From contig NW_008708458.1 of the NCBI RefSeq assembly GCF_000327385.1, forward strand, positions 1,661,906 through 1,725,905: 64,000 nucleotides of DNA, in the 5' to 3' direction. This document shows, piece by piece, positions 25,749 through 39,040 of the stretch (position 1 is its first letter; each line of letters begins with the position of its first letter). This DNA comes from Lottia gigantea (taxonomy: Eukaryota; Mollusca; Gastropoda; Lottiidae). A program made the position numbers and the translations under genes. The notes below the pieces were generated by a model that saw nothing but the letters and a program-made list of their open reading frames with translations, was not told the origin of the DNA and ran no database searches.

Positions 25749-26060
25749 AGATGGGTTTCCTTATTTTTTTAGTGTCAAATTAAGAAAACTATTTAATTAA
25801 TTTGTTTTTCTAATGAATTATCATGTAATCTTAATTATATCATTATGTAAGTCTGGATAAACAAAATAAAAGACTTTTTGACCTTTCTTGATCGGTCACT
25901 CATTGGAATTCTGCTGATAATTCTCTTCTAATTTAGCTAAATAAGAATTAATTATGGAAATGTGAGACAACCTAGTATTTTTCCAAGTCATTAGAACAAC
26001 CCTACTTTCTATTCATATAAGTATTAGCATTTTCAGAAATGAAAATAAGGGAACCCATCT
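25749..26060 (+). mobile_element. MITE family A, copy 1, flanked by TTAA
   Basis: Inverted ends AGATGGGTTTCCTTATTTT and GAAAATAAGGGAACCCATCT, flanked on both sides by TTAA (25745-25748, 26061-26064), the target duplicated by piggyBac-like transposases. The interior is nearly identical to 38230-38541. Similarity to that copy continues about 30 bp past the right TTAA to 26091, which the simple model does not explain. Confidence 0.7.
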
Positions 26061-26154
26061 TTAATAACTGATTGGTCAATTTTTATTTCATATCATTATG
26101 TTCTTATTGCATATAGTTAAGAGTATTAACCAATCATTAATGTCCATGTATGTA

Positions 26155-26357
26155 GCCTACAGTCTGGATAAACAAAAACAGACTTTTTGATCTTTCTTGA
26201 TCGGCCAGTCAATGGTATTCTGCTGGCAATTCTCTTCTAATTCAGCTAATTATGAATTATTTTCGGACATGTGAGACAAACTGGTATTTTTCCAAGTCAT
26301 TAGAACAAGTATTAGCATTTTCATTTTCATAAATGAAAATAAGGGAACCCACCTTCA
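26155..26357 (+). mobile_element. MITE family A, partial diverged copy
   Basis: Begins at AGTCTGGATAAACAAAAAC and runs to AAAATAAGGGAACCCACCTT, so only the right two-thirds of the family is present. It is more diverged than the other two copies and lies about 95 bp from copy 1. Confidence 0.65.
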
Positions 26358-27900
26358 AGTTACAAACAATAGGACTGATTAAAATGTAAAATGTGTCGCT
26401 CGATGTCTACTCAGAGAAACTGAAATTGAGTGATATATTGATATGTAAGAAGGGTAATCCTTGCCACGGGTTGGGTGAAGGTTTGTATAAATTGGTTCCT
26501 GGCTATACCATCTAAAGGTTTCCCTTCAACCCAACAGTTAAATATATCTATAGAAAGATCAATGTAACCTTAGCCTCGAGCATAATCAAGGCTTCCTGGA
26601 GAAACCAGACAAAGTACTGGAAGAATCTGATCAAAAATATCCTGACTCTGTTGACAAGATTAACTGTATCAGACTCCTTGCCTCTGGCTACTAGACATAG
26701 TGCCATCGGTTTTTAATGTAGAAGACCCTTTTGTCATAGAAAATACCAAACCTGAATCCTTATTGTACCTCCCTGCCTAGCCGTGTGGCAAATCCTGTTG
26801 TTGGCTGATTATAGAAATAAATCTTCAAGCATACAGTTAGAGTATATGACAATTTCGACTCACTTTTATGGTTACACAGCGTCTTTGAACCACCATACTC
26901 CTAGTAAAATACATAAGCTGAACCAATAATAATTGGTATAGAATTTAACCGCATTTTATTGACAATAAGAAATCGCCAAGCAAATAGTCGAGAAAAATGA
27001 GCGGAAATTATACATGTTGTTAATTATATTTAATACCATCTCTGATTAACCTTTTGGCCTCCAAATCATCAGCATCAAAGTATATAAGACTTGAACGACA
27101 TTTAGAAGTGAGGAGTACATATCTCAATCACAAGACAATATTATGGAATAAGCACACTTTTTTTAAAATAAAATATTAAACATTTAACGTTTCAACATAA
27201 TTCAAAGGTGTCAGCAGATGAATATTTTTTTTAAAACGAACGATGCTTATTTCATAATGGTGTTTTGTGTTTGTGATCAGATTAAAGGCCAATAACTGAC
27301 CAAAGTTGATTGCCTAAAATGAGCATATTTACATGTCATAAGATCAATGATTCCTAAACAAGCAATTGAGAAAATCAAACTATTTTATCGATTCTTGTTG
27401 TGAATGGACACTAAGTTTCCGTTTTCATTATGAAGTAGAAGGTCATATATCTTGGAAATCAATTTACTTTCATGTGTCAAATATCTAATAACTTACACGG
27501 ATGATTTACCGTTCAATTATATCCGGTGAATGCTTCCGGTGTATTATCCAATCATTATACGTTATTACATTGACCTTTATTTAACCTTGGTCCCCTATTA
27601 TTGCTCATTATTACCTCCAAATTTCCTACTATATCATTACTTAGTATTCAGTCTTCATGACGGGCACCTTAAATTTATCAGCATTGGTGTAAGGCATGGC
27701 GAAATATATCAAAACAAAATATAAAGACTATAGTGTATGGTGTTACCGGAATTACTCATCTTGGTCACAAGTAAAGATCATGAATTTCAAGTTGTATGCG
27801 TAACATTCGTAAAAAAACAAACAAGAAAAGATATCTTCACCTCAAATGACCTTATAAAGTAAAATTTCATTTAGACATAGGATCGAATCTACATGTTTGA
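26358..27900. other. Noncoding stretch
   Basis: No open frame with recognisable similarity, no splice-bordered coding block and no clear repeat. It lies left of the gypsy relic and could include unrecognised parts of it. Confidence 0.4.
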
Positions 27901-27904
27901 ATAA

Positions 27905-28395
27905 GCCCTTATGGATCTTTTACTGGTAAGCCAAGCAATAGTGAATATTCATCCATAGTTCTAATTCCAAAGCCTGACAAATCTTGGCGTTTCTGTATCG
28001 ATTATCGCAAGTTAAAAGGTCTGCTGACTAAAGAAAATCGTACCCAGTTTTCAAACATGAATGACTTAATTTCTTTCTCGGGTGACTGTTAATATTCTTT
28101 ACCATCTTAGATCTTATTACTGGTTTTTGGCACTTTGCATAAAAAAAAATATAGTATTTGACAATGTATTCGAATTCAAACGATTACATTTTAGATTATG
28201 TCGTAATCCCACAGCCCGCATTCCAAAACACGCTATAAATAAAATCACAGATGGCCTTTTATTCTTTACCTTACAAGATGAACACATATTTATGCCTCCT
28301 GACCCAAGACTTCCCCGAAGGCGAATGAATAATTACGACCGACAACGGAACGGAGGACTAGGGCTATCAAACCCATCAAACAACTTTAAACGTTA
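27905..28395 (+). mobile_element. Decayed Ty3/gypsy relic (reverse transcriptase part)
   Basis: Fossil. The plus strand retains the start of a gypsy-type reverse transcriptase, with PKPDKSWRFCIDYRKLK and, farther on, ILDLITGFWHF. The remaining domains are not recognisable and the piece is broken in several places, so it is old. A purine-rich run followed by TGTGCGC near 29430 could be the inner edge of its downstream LTR, but I cannot confirm a second LTR. Confidence 0.7.
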
Positions 28396-28494
28396 ACGCC
28401 ATGAAGAAACGTAGGATAGACAACTATATATGAATACAAGCAAACTCCTCTACAGTAAAACATTATATGATTTAAAGTTAAATTACAAATGATT

Positions 28495-28520
28495 TGCAAA
28501 TGATTTGCAAATGATTTGAA
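28495..28520. repeat. Short 11-bp tandem repeat
   Basis: About three copies of AAATGATTTGC in a row, the last diverged. Confidence 0.7.
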
Positions 28521-28739
28521 AATGGACGCTCATCCAGTTAGCCTGTAATTAGAACTAATTATCCTGCCTCTCTTCTGACATGTCAATGGCTAAAACACCA
28601 CCATTTGTAATGATGAATCGTTTCCGGACACCTCTAGAGTATCGATTTCCTGCCACTTGCTGTTTCAAGATAGGTTCACACAATGCATGTAGAACATCTC
28701 CATTTAATTGTATGTGAAAACATAGAGATTCATCACCAC

Positions 28740-28939
28740 AACGCTCAGTGTCGTAACTACATATATGCAAACAACGCTCAATGCCGAAGCTACATATAGG
28801 CAAACAACGCTCAGTGCATTACCTACATATAGGCAAACAACGCTCAGTGCCGTACCTACAAATAGACAAGCAACGCTCAGTGCCGAAGCTACATAATATA
28901 GTCAAATTAGGCTTGGTGTCGTAACTACATAAAGGCATC
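28740..28939. repeat. 33-bp tandem repeat, about six units
   Basis: Unit of the form AACGCTCAGTGCCG.A.CTAC followed by ATATAGGCAAAC. Four units are exactly 33 bp, and the last two are longer or more diverged. Open frames crossing the array only reflect the repeat. Confidence 0.85.
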
Positions 28940-31584
28940 AACAAACTTAGTTACTGCTATAAACGATTCTGAACTGAGTTTTAGTATTAATGAGCATTGT
29001 ATTTATCATGTTATTTATTTATGTTTTGTACAGCAATTCCAAAGAAAAATCCCGTGCCATAAGACACCTGATCCCAATTTCCAAAGTGGTTTTAAGTAGA
29101 AACTATATATATTTTACAGTCTTTTCTATAAAACTCAGCCGATAAGGATTGCGACAAAACATGTCATTTGTTTCGAAAATAAGGGCGATTCATGTCAAAT
29201 TTATACTGACCATTTTCTCAGATCTGGCCTGTATCACAGTGTTGATTGTTGTCCTTGTTTATGGTAGGACAACATGACCCTGTATCTGGAAATATTTTAT
29301 ATTAGCAACGTATTAGACGACTTATTCTGTTGTAAGTGATCATGAAAGCTAATTACTCTAATCACTATATATCGATATATATATTTCAAGTTAATGAGAG
29401 ATATTTGTAAATAAACTATTTAGGGAGGATGTGCGCTATTACCCAGGTAATGGACATTCGTGTTTCACTAAAAGTAGACCTAAAATTGAAAAAAGGCATA
29501 ATGCTCGTGGTAAATGAAACTATTGTATTGAGGTTAATGTTTTAGTTGTGGGATAACTATTGACAATGTTTGTTAGAATTATACATCCCCGAGATACCAA
29601 TCTGTAGATTAAAATGCAAATCTAACTGTTTCCTTTCGTGTTGTTCTGTTTTTGATCAACTTGTCATCTGTGATCTTACATAAATATTATGCAACGTATT
29701 ATTCATTAAAATATTTAACCAATAAAATACACTGTTGAATGCAAGTCTTTTTATGAATCGACTTTGTTATTTACATGTGTAAGTATTCCGGATAATCCGT
29801 AAAAGACCATAGCTGTGATTCGTCCCAGGGCCATCTGGTATAATATATTCTTTTTGGGCTGATGTTATTCTTTCATTATATGGACGTTTCTCTATTTTCT
29901 CTTTCTTCCTTTCTTTCTTTCTTGTTCTTGTTGTTTCCGTTTGTTACTTTTTACAAGAATCTCATACATTCCTATAATTAGTTGACAATTATTTTTTCTC
30001 TTGGTTCCACCAAGTTACAGCTGATGCCTGGAGTTAATGTTCTAGTGCTATAAAAATAAAGTTATTGCAAATATATATTGCACGAACATTCATAGAAAAA
30101 CGGATATAATTTGTTGTATCAAATAACTGTCATTGAAACAATGAAAAGGTTTGCGTTCTTTCAATTGTTAGTTCAGTCCCGAATGGATGATAAATAAAAC
30201 GCTAATTTTCCAGGCCCGTGGCCAGACTTTTTGTCTAGGTTGGAAATGGTGTATGGTGTTTAGTTTCAGTAATGGAATTGGTCGGTTGTCATAATTTATT
30301 TCAGGGGATGGGGCATGATATTTGGAACATCTATTGGAGTAATTTGTAGTAAAGTTGATGTTGTTTAGATAGCAATGACACCAGAAATGTCTTAATTTAT
30401 TATAAATTAACTATTTTATTATTTTATAAACATATTTCAACATTGATCTGCATTGTCACTTTAAAGGCCACCAATAACGCTTATGTTGTTTCCTGCCCCG
30501 GGTATACATGGAAACTGATATGAAAGATACGTAATAGTTATATAACATAAATCAAAGAATCAAGCCGTGCAATCATTCTAGAGCCAGTAAGATTTTATCA
30601 TATTCTCTGGTCAAGGCAATAAATAGAATGTCGTCTAAACCTTGAGGTACTTTGCCATAAATATCTTCAATCACAAAGTTCAAAAGACAAAATTGTAAAT
30701 GGGAATATCAAATAACAGTCAAATCATGTCTAATTTTATCCACGAACTAATAATAAAACGCCTACAAATCAGACTCTAGTTTACGAAGCCTTCAAAGTGT
30801 ATGTCATCTACGCCTTTGGGGTTCTTAGATACGAAATTTAGATTAATTACGGAAAGATGTAAAACTGAATATTGTGACTCGATACCATTAACCTCTGTAC
30901 TGATAGACCAACAGCCATATTGGATATTGGGACGTTGAACCAGGATTAAAACCTCTATCATTCAGTCTCACGTTGTATAAGCTGTCGTTTTAGTGCCACA
31001 AGTATTGGCTATTTTATTAGAAAAACCATCAACAGTTCAGACATTCAAATTTGTTATAATCACTAAACCAAACGACCAAGTCACTTACCTTCACTCTTGA
31101 AAGATAGATCTTACGGAAATTAACGAACATTGACGAAGGTGATAACGGAACCTTTCGACCCGAAATCTGACAGTTGCAGGCTTTGATTATTGGGAAAGAT
31201 AGAAGAATCAATACAATGTTGACAGCCTATCATATTTTGATCCAGTGGTAATATTAGAGATAGGATAATGTCTTTAATGTAATCAAGTCTGATGTAGATT
31301 CCAATGAAACTATCATTTATTTCCCTCTTATATTCATAACCAAAGCAAACAGAGCTTTAAAGGAGAAGTTTCTGATGAAAATAGAGATACACGTGGTATA
31401 GGGAAACATTGGTAATTTGTAATAGTTTTGGAAGGGTTGAGTAGACGATGTTTCAACTGGACTCAAATTTGAAGTGGAAACCCGATTTGAACTGTCAGAT
31501 ATTTAACACAAATAAATGTCTTAAAAAGAAGATCGCTAATCAAAACTGAGCGAGGTTACATTTTAGAAATCAGGGGGAGCAGCA
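28940..31584. other. Noncoding stretch with microsatellite and a half-element
   Basis: Contains a CTTT-rich microsatellite near 29900-29930 and, at about 30211-30250, a one-sided copy of the GGCCCGTGGCCAGA end found complete at 31585-31734. No coding block is recognised. Confidence 0.5.
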
Positions 31585-31734
31585 GGCCCGTAGCTACAAA
31601 ATTGGAGAGGGGGGGGGGGGATTGGGGTCGAAGCAAAGAATTTGATTGCCCACCCTGACAAAATTCACAACCGACTACACCATACACAATTCTGTATTAC
31701 TTGCCCCTCGGAACCATCAAGTCTGGCTACGGGT
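31585..31734. mobile_element. Small foldback element (family E), copy 1
   Basis: Starts GGCCCGTAGCTAC and ends CTGGCTACGGG as inverted ends. It is about 150 bp and has a run of about a dozen G just inside the left end. The second copy is at 37587-37750. Confidence 0.6.
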
Positions 31735-34700
31735 TTTGGGTGCATGGAGGATATGATGGTTACGAGCACTTTTATTCTTTATGCTAAAAGGGTAGACAAA
31801 AATTTATCTGTATTAGGTTATTGTGTAAAATATGATAATAAATGTAAAACTGATATTTTACATGGGTCCATTAAGCCCTTCCAACCAAGTGTTATTTACT
31901 GGTATAACATTGACATGGACATAATTGCGAAAGAATAAATAATTTGAGATAAATGGATTAAATAACACAGTAGCCTCTGTGTTAAAGAAAGAGAACATTT
32001 CTCAATGTTTCTCTTTCTCAATGCCATAAAAAGTGTCTGATTTTGATTGATGAAAATTTCGCCTTTTACAATACAAAAAATATTGGCCTCTGGCTTCACA
32101 ACTTTCTTGTTAATAAAAAACAATATTCATTGACATTTCTCACGCTATGATCAATCATTTAGAATTGACTTGTTATTCCCCTGAAGATTCCCTGATTCAA
32201 CCTTGTTTCTACAGATTAACATGGTGGATATTACTCGGCTTTTAAACTATCTAAACCTTAAGAGGAAATGACATCACAATCAGAGTCCTTGATCGAAGCA
32301 AATCCATGAACGCACGATGCACACGTCATGAACGTAGCAGGCCCTCGTTGTTGTTACAAATCTCTATCATATCAAACATCATTCCCTAAGAGAACGATTC
32401 TGTCGTTATGTCCGCATTAAACGTATGTTCCAACGATATATATATCGTGTTTTGCAAGCAAACAGATTTTTACGATACCCGTTATCTGTTTTAAGAATGA
32501 CCAAGTGAATAAGGAATGATTGAGGTATATTGCTTCCCGGACATTGGACAGATTTGTCAATTTCTATCTTCGAAACTCTTCATTCCAAATTTTACCCTTG
32601 GGGGAAGAATGAGATTTGGTTGGGAACTTGACCTGGCTAATTCAGATTACAGACGAATGACTGAAAGGTCAGCCACTCACTTGGTGATCTTACGCTCATT
32701 AATCATCTTGCTAGACTATATAGTCATCTCATGTCCCAGGTCTTACTAATTAGTCTGAAATTCTGGCTCAAATCTCCCGCCCTCCAACCCTCCCCCACCC
32801 ATCACATTGCCATTTTTGTCAATTCTTTCCAGGTCTCCTATGGTGAAATTGATCTGTAAGTTTGTCTTTCCAAATGCTGTCATGACTTATTGATGGTTAT
32901 CCCATGAGATCCGAGGTTCAATTTGTAGGTATCACCTTAGCTCGTCAAATCTGACCCTACCGTTAATCGGAAGTGATTGATATAACCGTTTGTTCTAAAA
33001 CTTTCAAAAATTTAATGGCGAGAATGAAGCCTAAATGTGCCGTGGAAGTGTCTGTATAACTATATTGAAGGTTATAATCTGTAATCTACTTTTCAGACAA
33101 ATTCCAACACGGAATGAGAAATAGGGCATTGAAAACGTTGAGCATGTCGTGTTTTGGCAGTGTGTTTAAGAATATGATTAACTGATGACAATATATTGAT
33201 TGGTGTGGACACTTCACTCGTTGCGTTTTTATTCAACCATACAACTCAGTCTTCATAAGCACCCATTAGTAACCCATCTTCACAATGGCAAGAAGGTTCT
33301 GATTATTAGGATATTCATGTCTCCATAAACCTTTCACATCGGCTTAATAAAGGTTGCAGACTCGGGGTTGGATCGTTTCCAAAATTTGAGTAACTAGAAC
33401 GGCGCGCATTTATAAATTTTTACCATTTTATTATCAAAATAATTATGAATTGTATCCCCGTATTTTCAATTGAGAGTACAAATTAAATTTTTACTCAATT
33501 ACACCCTACATGTCTGTTTATTCCTCTTTACAAGAAGGATCTTCGCTCTAGATGTACCATTGGTGAGACGCATTGACAAACGCCTGTATAAAATGAGTTT
33601 AGTTATAGACGATGGCCGAGATAGCAAATGGTAATTATAAACCAGTTGTTGTGATTGATGCTGGTGAAAGGTAGTGGTGGCCATAAGATCTTGTATTACA
33701 TTGTATAAAGTCAGAAATAAGTAGAAGTGTGGCGGTCGTATCCCGAGAACTCCTTCCCTACCACCAGTTTACACCCCTCGTATTTACTCATATTCCATCT
33801 CATTGTGGACCAATCAACACAGTACAAATGTTGATCCAGAACTGAACCAACAAGAACATTTCATACTCCGACACACATTTGATCGAAATTACAAAGTTAC
33901 TCGAGACAATTTAGAATACACTGCGCCTTTTATATAGCTTAAATGCCTTGGTCGGAGATTGTTTAAAACCAAATCGTTTGGCGAACGTGCAGAATATAGC
34001 TATTGAAAGTGATTGTAATTGTCACATGGCATTTAGCTGGGGGCTTAAGACAGTTAGTAAAACAGACGAAGTAGGTGTGAAGCTAGGATCATATTTCTCT
34101 ATATCTCTATACTCACTCAATTACATACCAATGTCTAGGGTTTGCTTTTAGATAGGTAAGTGTGCTGTTTTATCTTTATCACTCGTCTATGTTAGAAATT
34201 TTGGACAGTTGGATAACCCATTTTTTCTGTTCTTATTTCTTCAGAACATTAAGATACTTTGTCGTATGTTGCTTATTTCATAACATGCTTCCATCAATTG
34301 GCGAGTATAGAGGACTCTATCTTGTAACGTCCTCCTTTCCACGAGGTCATCAGCGAAACACATTACTGAATAATACTTGAGGTCTGTCTGCAGTGATGTG
34401 TAAACATGGCAGCATTTGGTGAATTATCAGCAAATCGGGTATGAAAAATAATTTGAAATACTTCTCATTCCCAGTCTAAGTAGATTAGACACAATTCTTC
34501 TTTCACAATTCATGTCGGAATCGAGTGATAAAAATTTTATGAATTTTAGCAGTGGAATTCAATAACCATCTTCACTGGTAGGAAAAATATGGTCTAAAAT
34601 TGGATTATTTTTCTAGATTGGAGAGTTTTTGCTCACGAAATTCAATAAACAGTCATATTACACAAACATTCCTCCCGGCTAAGCAAAGTAATTTTATATG

Positions 34701-35122
34701 GTTGAAATAATTTTACACCTGATTTATCTCTGTTTTCTAGAAATTGTAATTCGTCTTCGAAAGGAATAGTCTACCAGTTCCAATGTACAAAATATCTGAT
34801 ATAGGGAATAAATCATTCATTGAGAACCAATTCGTTATAAGTTTATAGGCAAAAATTATATGTTTACATATTCTGAAACAGAAACCTCTGTAAAACCAAC
34901 TGATTCCGTTTGATTTTCGCCGTGCACTAATAACTTACAGTAGCTGAAAATAATATAAAAATTTCCAGTTTCAAGCGATTCATTGAATTTGTACTCTTTC
35001 GAGAACGTTTCTGAAGTAATTTGGAATGGTTATATTAAATACCGCGGCGAATTTTTAACGACATTTATGTAATAGCAATTCCATATCAGTACATTCTGCT
35101 AACAATTGTGAAATAACAAAAT
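31735..35122. other. Noncoding stretch
   Basis: Many stop codons in all frames. The few open frames of 60-80 codons show no domain, and no RNA gene was seen. Confidence 0.45.
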
Positions 35123-35551
35123 TTAAAGGGATTGTAGAGAGGTTTGCTTAAGTTTTTATGTGTATCTGAGACACTGATAGCATCAATTTGCACCATTCCA
35201 ATTTTCCATAAGACGTCTGTGGTTCCTGCAACTCCACAAAAAAAGTGTTTGATGATACTGACGTCATCAAACACCGAGTTTTAGTGGAATTGCAATTTGC
35301 AGCATTATAATTATTAATTAGAAATCTGTGGTTCCTGCAATTCAACTAAAACTTGGTGTTTGATGACGTCACTAATCGCGTAGAGCTATACGTGATAAAG
35401 CTTATTTTGCGATCAGTGACATCATCAAACACTTTTTGTGGAATTGCAGGAACCAGATTTCTGATTAAAAATTGGAATGCTGCAAATTGATGCCATCAGT
35501 GCCCCCGATACATATACAAATTTTGGAAAAACCTCTTTGCAATCTCTTTAA
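35123..35551 (+). mobile_element. MITE family B, longest copy
   Basis: Left end TTTAAAGGGATTGTAGAGAG and right end CAATCTCTTTAA are inverted. Longer inner arms also pair: TTTGCACCATTCCAATTTT versus AAAATTGGAATGCTGCAAA. The middle holds a second layer of inverted blocks built on CAAACAC, GTGGTTCCTGCAA and two perfect TGACGTCA palindromes (35259-35266, 35364-35371). Noncoding; related copies lie at 10014, 23103 and 40674. Confidence 0.75.
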
Positions 35552-37586
35552 CATGCAAATCTAGCTCAATAAATATGCGACTATATGTCCCTAAATACAA
35601 ATACCCAAACACCAGCATTATGACCAGTCCTTTTGGAGAGTCCACATTACTAATATTGTATATTTGGGTACTGGTATAATAACATCACAATACCTAAGAA
35701 AACCTAAACTATAATCACTTCCAGCGTTTGTTGTTTTTTTTTTAAATCAGAAAATTGGTATGGACAGCTGAAAGTAAATTTCATCGTCTGGAAAGATATA
35801 TCTTTACGCAGTGTGTTTACTACTTCCTGCTCTGAAATCAAATACCAAATTTCACCCTGATTTAATAATATCAGTAGCTTCAAAATAGCAGGAACCCTGT
35901 CACCAAATAGCCAATAATATATCAATATTTATTCATGTTATGAAGTGAACGTTGGCTTTTGGCTTTTACATTGATGTCAATATACATTTTTTGTAATGTT
36001 TTATTAATTTCATTTGGTTATAACGTCAAGCAGTCTGATTTCAACATAACATAACTCAGACTCTAATAAAGATATTTCTCAATATTTGAAGTATATTGAC
36101 GCCTACCTCCACTTTTATCTCTATCAAGCTGAAATTACTTTGATTCTCTTTCTGATCTGTCTTCATTAACAAACATGGTGCAGAAAAGTAGGATGTAAAC
36201 CTCCAGTCATTTCATTTCATTTTTCTCTTTCGGATCATTGGATTGTTAAAACAGCTGACGTGACATCTTCAGCAATGTCAAGCTAACCTCATCTAATACC
36301 TTGACTGCAATAGCCACATTTCTTGTATGACGAAATGCAGCGATTTGATTGAATTGTGCACCAGCAAATACAGCCAATCAGAGTCCTCGACATAAATTCT
36401 TTGTACATTATGGCTAATTGTCTACAGACTTTCTGACAACGACCAAGATTCAATAACGTACAGTACAAGCAAAGCACAGCATTTACAAACTTCTGTGATA
36501 CAAGAAAGGTGGTTATTGCAATCCAGGTATGGGACGAAGTTCGTAATAACTTGACAATGTGAAGATTCTGACATAGTTTTAAGACAAATTTAGCCTGTAA
36601 GTACCTTTATTGTTTACATACCGTCTGCTGAATCTTCCACCACTACAGAAAAATAGATGCCAATATACTAGTACACTGAATAGTTTCAGATTCGATTAAG
36701 ATTGTCAGACTGTCGGGGTAAAAATGTTCCAAAATCAAATTATTTTGTCATTTGTCAGAAAAACAATTTAATTTTCAAGATTGACGAAAACTTGTGTCAT
36801 TAATTTTGTTATTTAGATCTCGACGAAATTAAAAGGGTGTCAAATTTGACGTTTCATTTAGTAAGAATGTGACCGGGGGTGAAGTTTATTTGATTTCTGA
36901 GATTGGGGTGACGGGAAAGAAGGAATGGGAATTCGTTGTTCGATGTTTTGAATGTTAGGACTACTCTTTGAGTAAACAACTGCCGCTAAAAGCTTGCTTT
37001 TAATCAAAAGGAGATAACCAAATATAGTGTTCTACTTTAAGCAAGCAAAGACAGTAGAAAACCGAAGGTATCTAGTAAAGGTGATAGTGATAAGTAAAAA
37101 TTATTTTGTGTTTCAGCTCTAAATATTCCAACATTTGGTTGTATAAACCATTTTCAGCCAACTCAGGATACAATATAACACATCTTAGCAACAACAACAT
37201 ATGTTTTTAGGTTCTGTTTTAATACGTCTAACAATATTATAATCATTTTACAAATTATGTGTCCAAAATCACACGATTTGATTGAAAATATCGTCAGATC
37301 ATGGATGGTAGGTATAGTAACCCGCAACAAAAACAAGAAACGGAACATCTAGATCACAATTATAACCAGATTGTAAAGAAACAAATCCACGGCCTGAAAT
37401 TGTTTTATTGATAATTTCATTGATTATCATTTCATAGATAAATAACCATGTTTTTATCATATTCAAATTTATTCAATATCGTCCTTAAAACTTTGGTAGA
37501 TAGGTAGTTGGTTAAAGGGCACAGACAGCTAGGACACGTGTATTTTTTTATGAAGGAAAATACGTTTTCTGTCCCTTACACCTTGG
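35552..37586. other. Noncoding stretch with a dispersed repeat
   Basis: A block near 36165-36250 (GGTGCAGAAAAGTAGGA.GTAAA, then ATTTCATT) recurs near 40300-40370, indicating another dispersed repeat of unknown class. No coding block is recognised. Confidence 0.45.
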
Positions 37587-37750
37587 TCCATGGCTACAGG
37601 GGCAAGAAGAAGGGGCAAATCCCCCCGAAAAAATGGATTGTCCCTCTGAAAAAAATTCTGACAGTCGAATGATTCCATTACTGCAATTCAACACCAAACA
37701 GCATTGCCCCTCCGAATAGATTACTTTCCACAATCAAGTCTGGCTACGGG
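37587..37750. mobile_element. Small foldback element (family E), copy 2
   Basis: Left end TCCATGGCTACAGGGGCAAG and right end CAAGTCTGGCTACGGG. The right end matches 31719-31733 closely, and the left end is diverged. Confidence 0.5.
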
Positions 37751-38229
37751 CATGCTTAGGCTACACCACATTAACATCACAAGATTTGACTCGTTGGCTT
37801 CTATCGAAAATGTTCAATATCGTTGCAATTAAAAATTATAATATAAAACAAATTAATAATCCGTGATCAAATTGAGACCATGAATAAAACCCCGCCATCC
37901 TTATACATCACAATACGTCATGGTGTCCTTGAAATGCCAACTCCATGATTTGTCCAACAGGAAACTAATATAATACCGCCGTTCAATATTTAATCAGTTT
38001 TAAGCTGCTCAGCAATAAACCGGTTGATTACCTATTGATATTCTTTTCAAACATTTCTTTCTTCACAAAATACATATTTGTTTTTCTATTTACCCGCGGG
38101 AACGCCTGATTAAAAAAACGACAGCTACCACAATCAAAGGCCATAAGGTCACTGCCTCTGCTGAAAACTTCCATATTGAGTGAAATGAAGTGAAATAGTT
38201 CTGAAACCTGAAAATGAACTGAGAATTAA

Positions 38230-38541
38230 AGATGGTTTTCCTTATTTTGTAGTGTCAAATTAAACAAACTATTTGGTTAATTGGTGTTTCTAATGAATTA
38301 CCATGTATTCTTAATTATATAATTATGTACAGTCTGGATAAACAAAATAAAAGACTTTTTGACCTTTCTTGATCGGTCACTCATTGGAATTCTGCTGATA
38401 ATTCTCTTCTAATTTAGCTAAATAAGAATTAATTATGGAAATGTGAGACAACCTAGTCTTTTTCCATGTCATTAGAACAACCCTACTTTCTACTTATATA
38501 AGTATTAGCATTTTCAGAAATGAAAATAAGGGAACCAATCT
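38230..38541 (+). mobile_element. MITE family A, copy 2, flanked by TTAA
   Basis: Nearly the same sequence as 25749-26060, with TTAA at 38226-38229 and 38542-38545. Similarity continues beyond the right TTAA to about 38572, as in copy 1. The high identity implies recent movement or segmental copying. Confidence 0.7.
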
Positions 38542-39040
38542 TTAATAACTGATTGGTCAATTTTTATTTCATTTCGCAACTGTCAACAACTTTATTAAAG
38601 TTATAATGCCATGTTGATTAATTGGTTTTGAAAATCATTTGAATTAGTTTTAATTTGAATATTATTGTATGATTTGGACTTTTTTATTATTTTATCTGTT
38701 AGAAACACTAGTGTCTTTAAGTCGATTGAAAAACATGCTTTATATCGAACAGGGTTTGAAATCCACAATTTGGACAGATTTGTGTTTACTTTCGGTCAAC
38801 TTCACGCATGTTTCCGATGTCAGCATCTGATTAGTTCAAGTAGGAGTTCCTTTTTGGTGCATTATTGATTCAAAGGGACAACATGTAAATATTCAACATC
38901 TAGACCCTGAATTCATAGACTGATATTCTGGTAATATTGAAGAAATGAAATAGAATACTGTTTATAAGACATATAGAAATAGGCATAGGTAAAGAAGCAT
39001 AACATATGGATATACTATTTCTGACATTTATTAACTCAGC

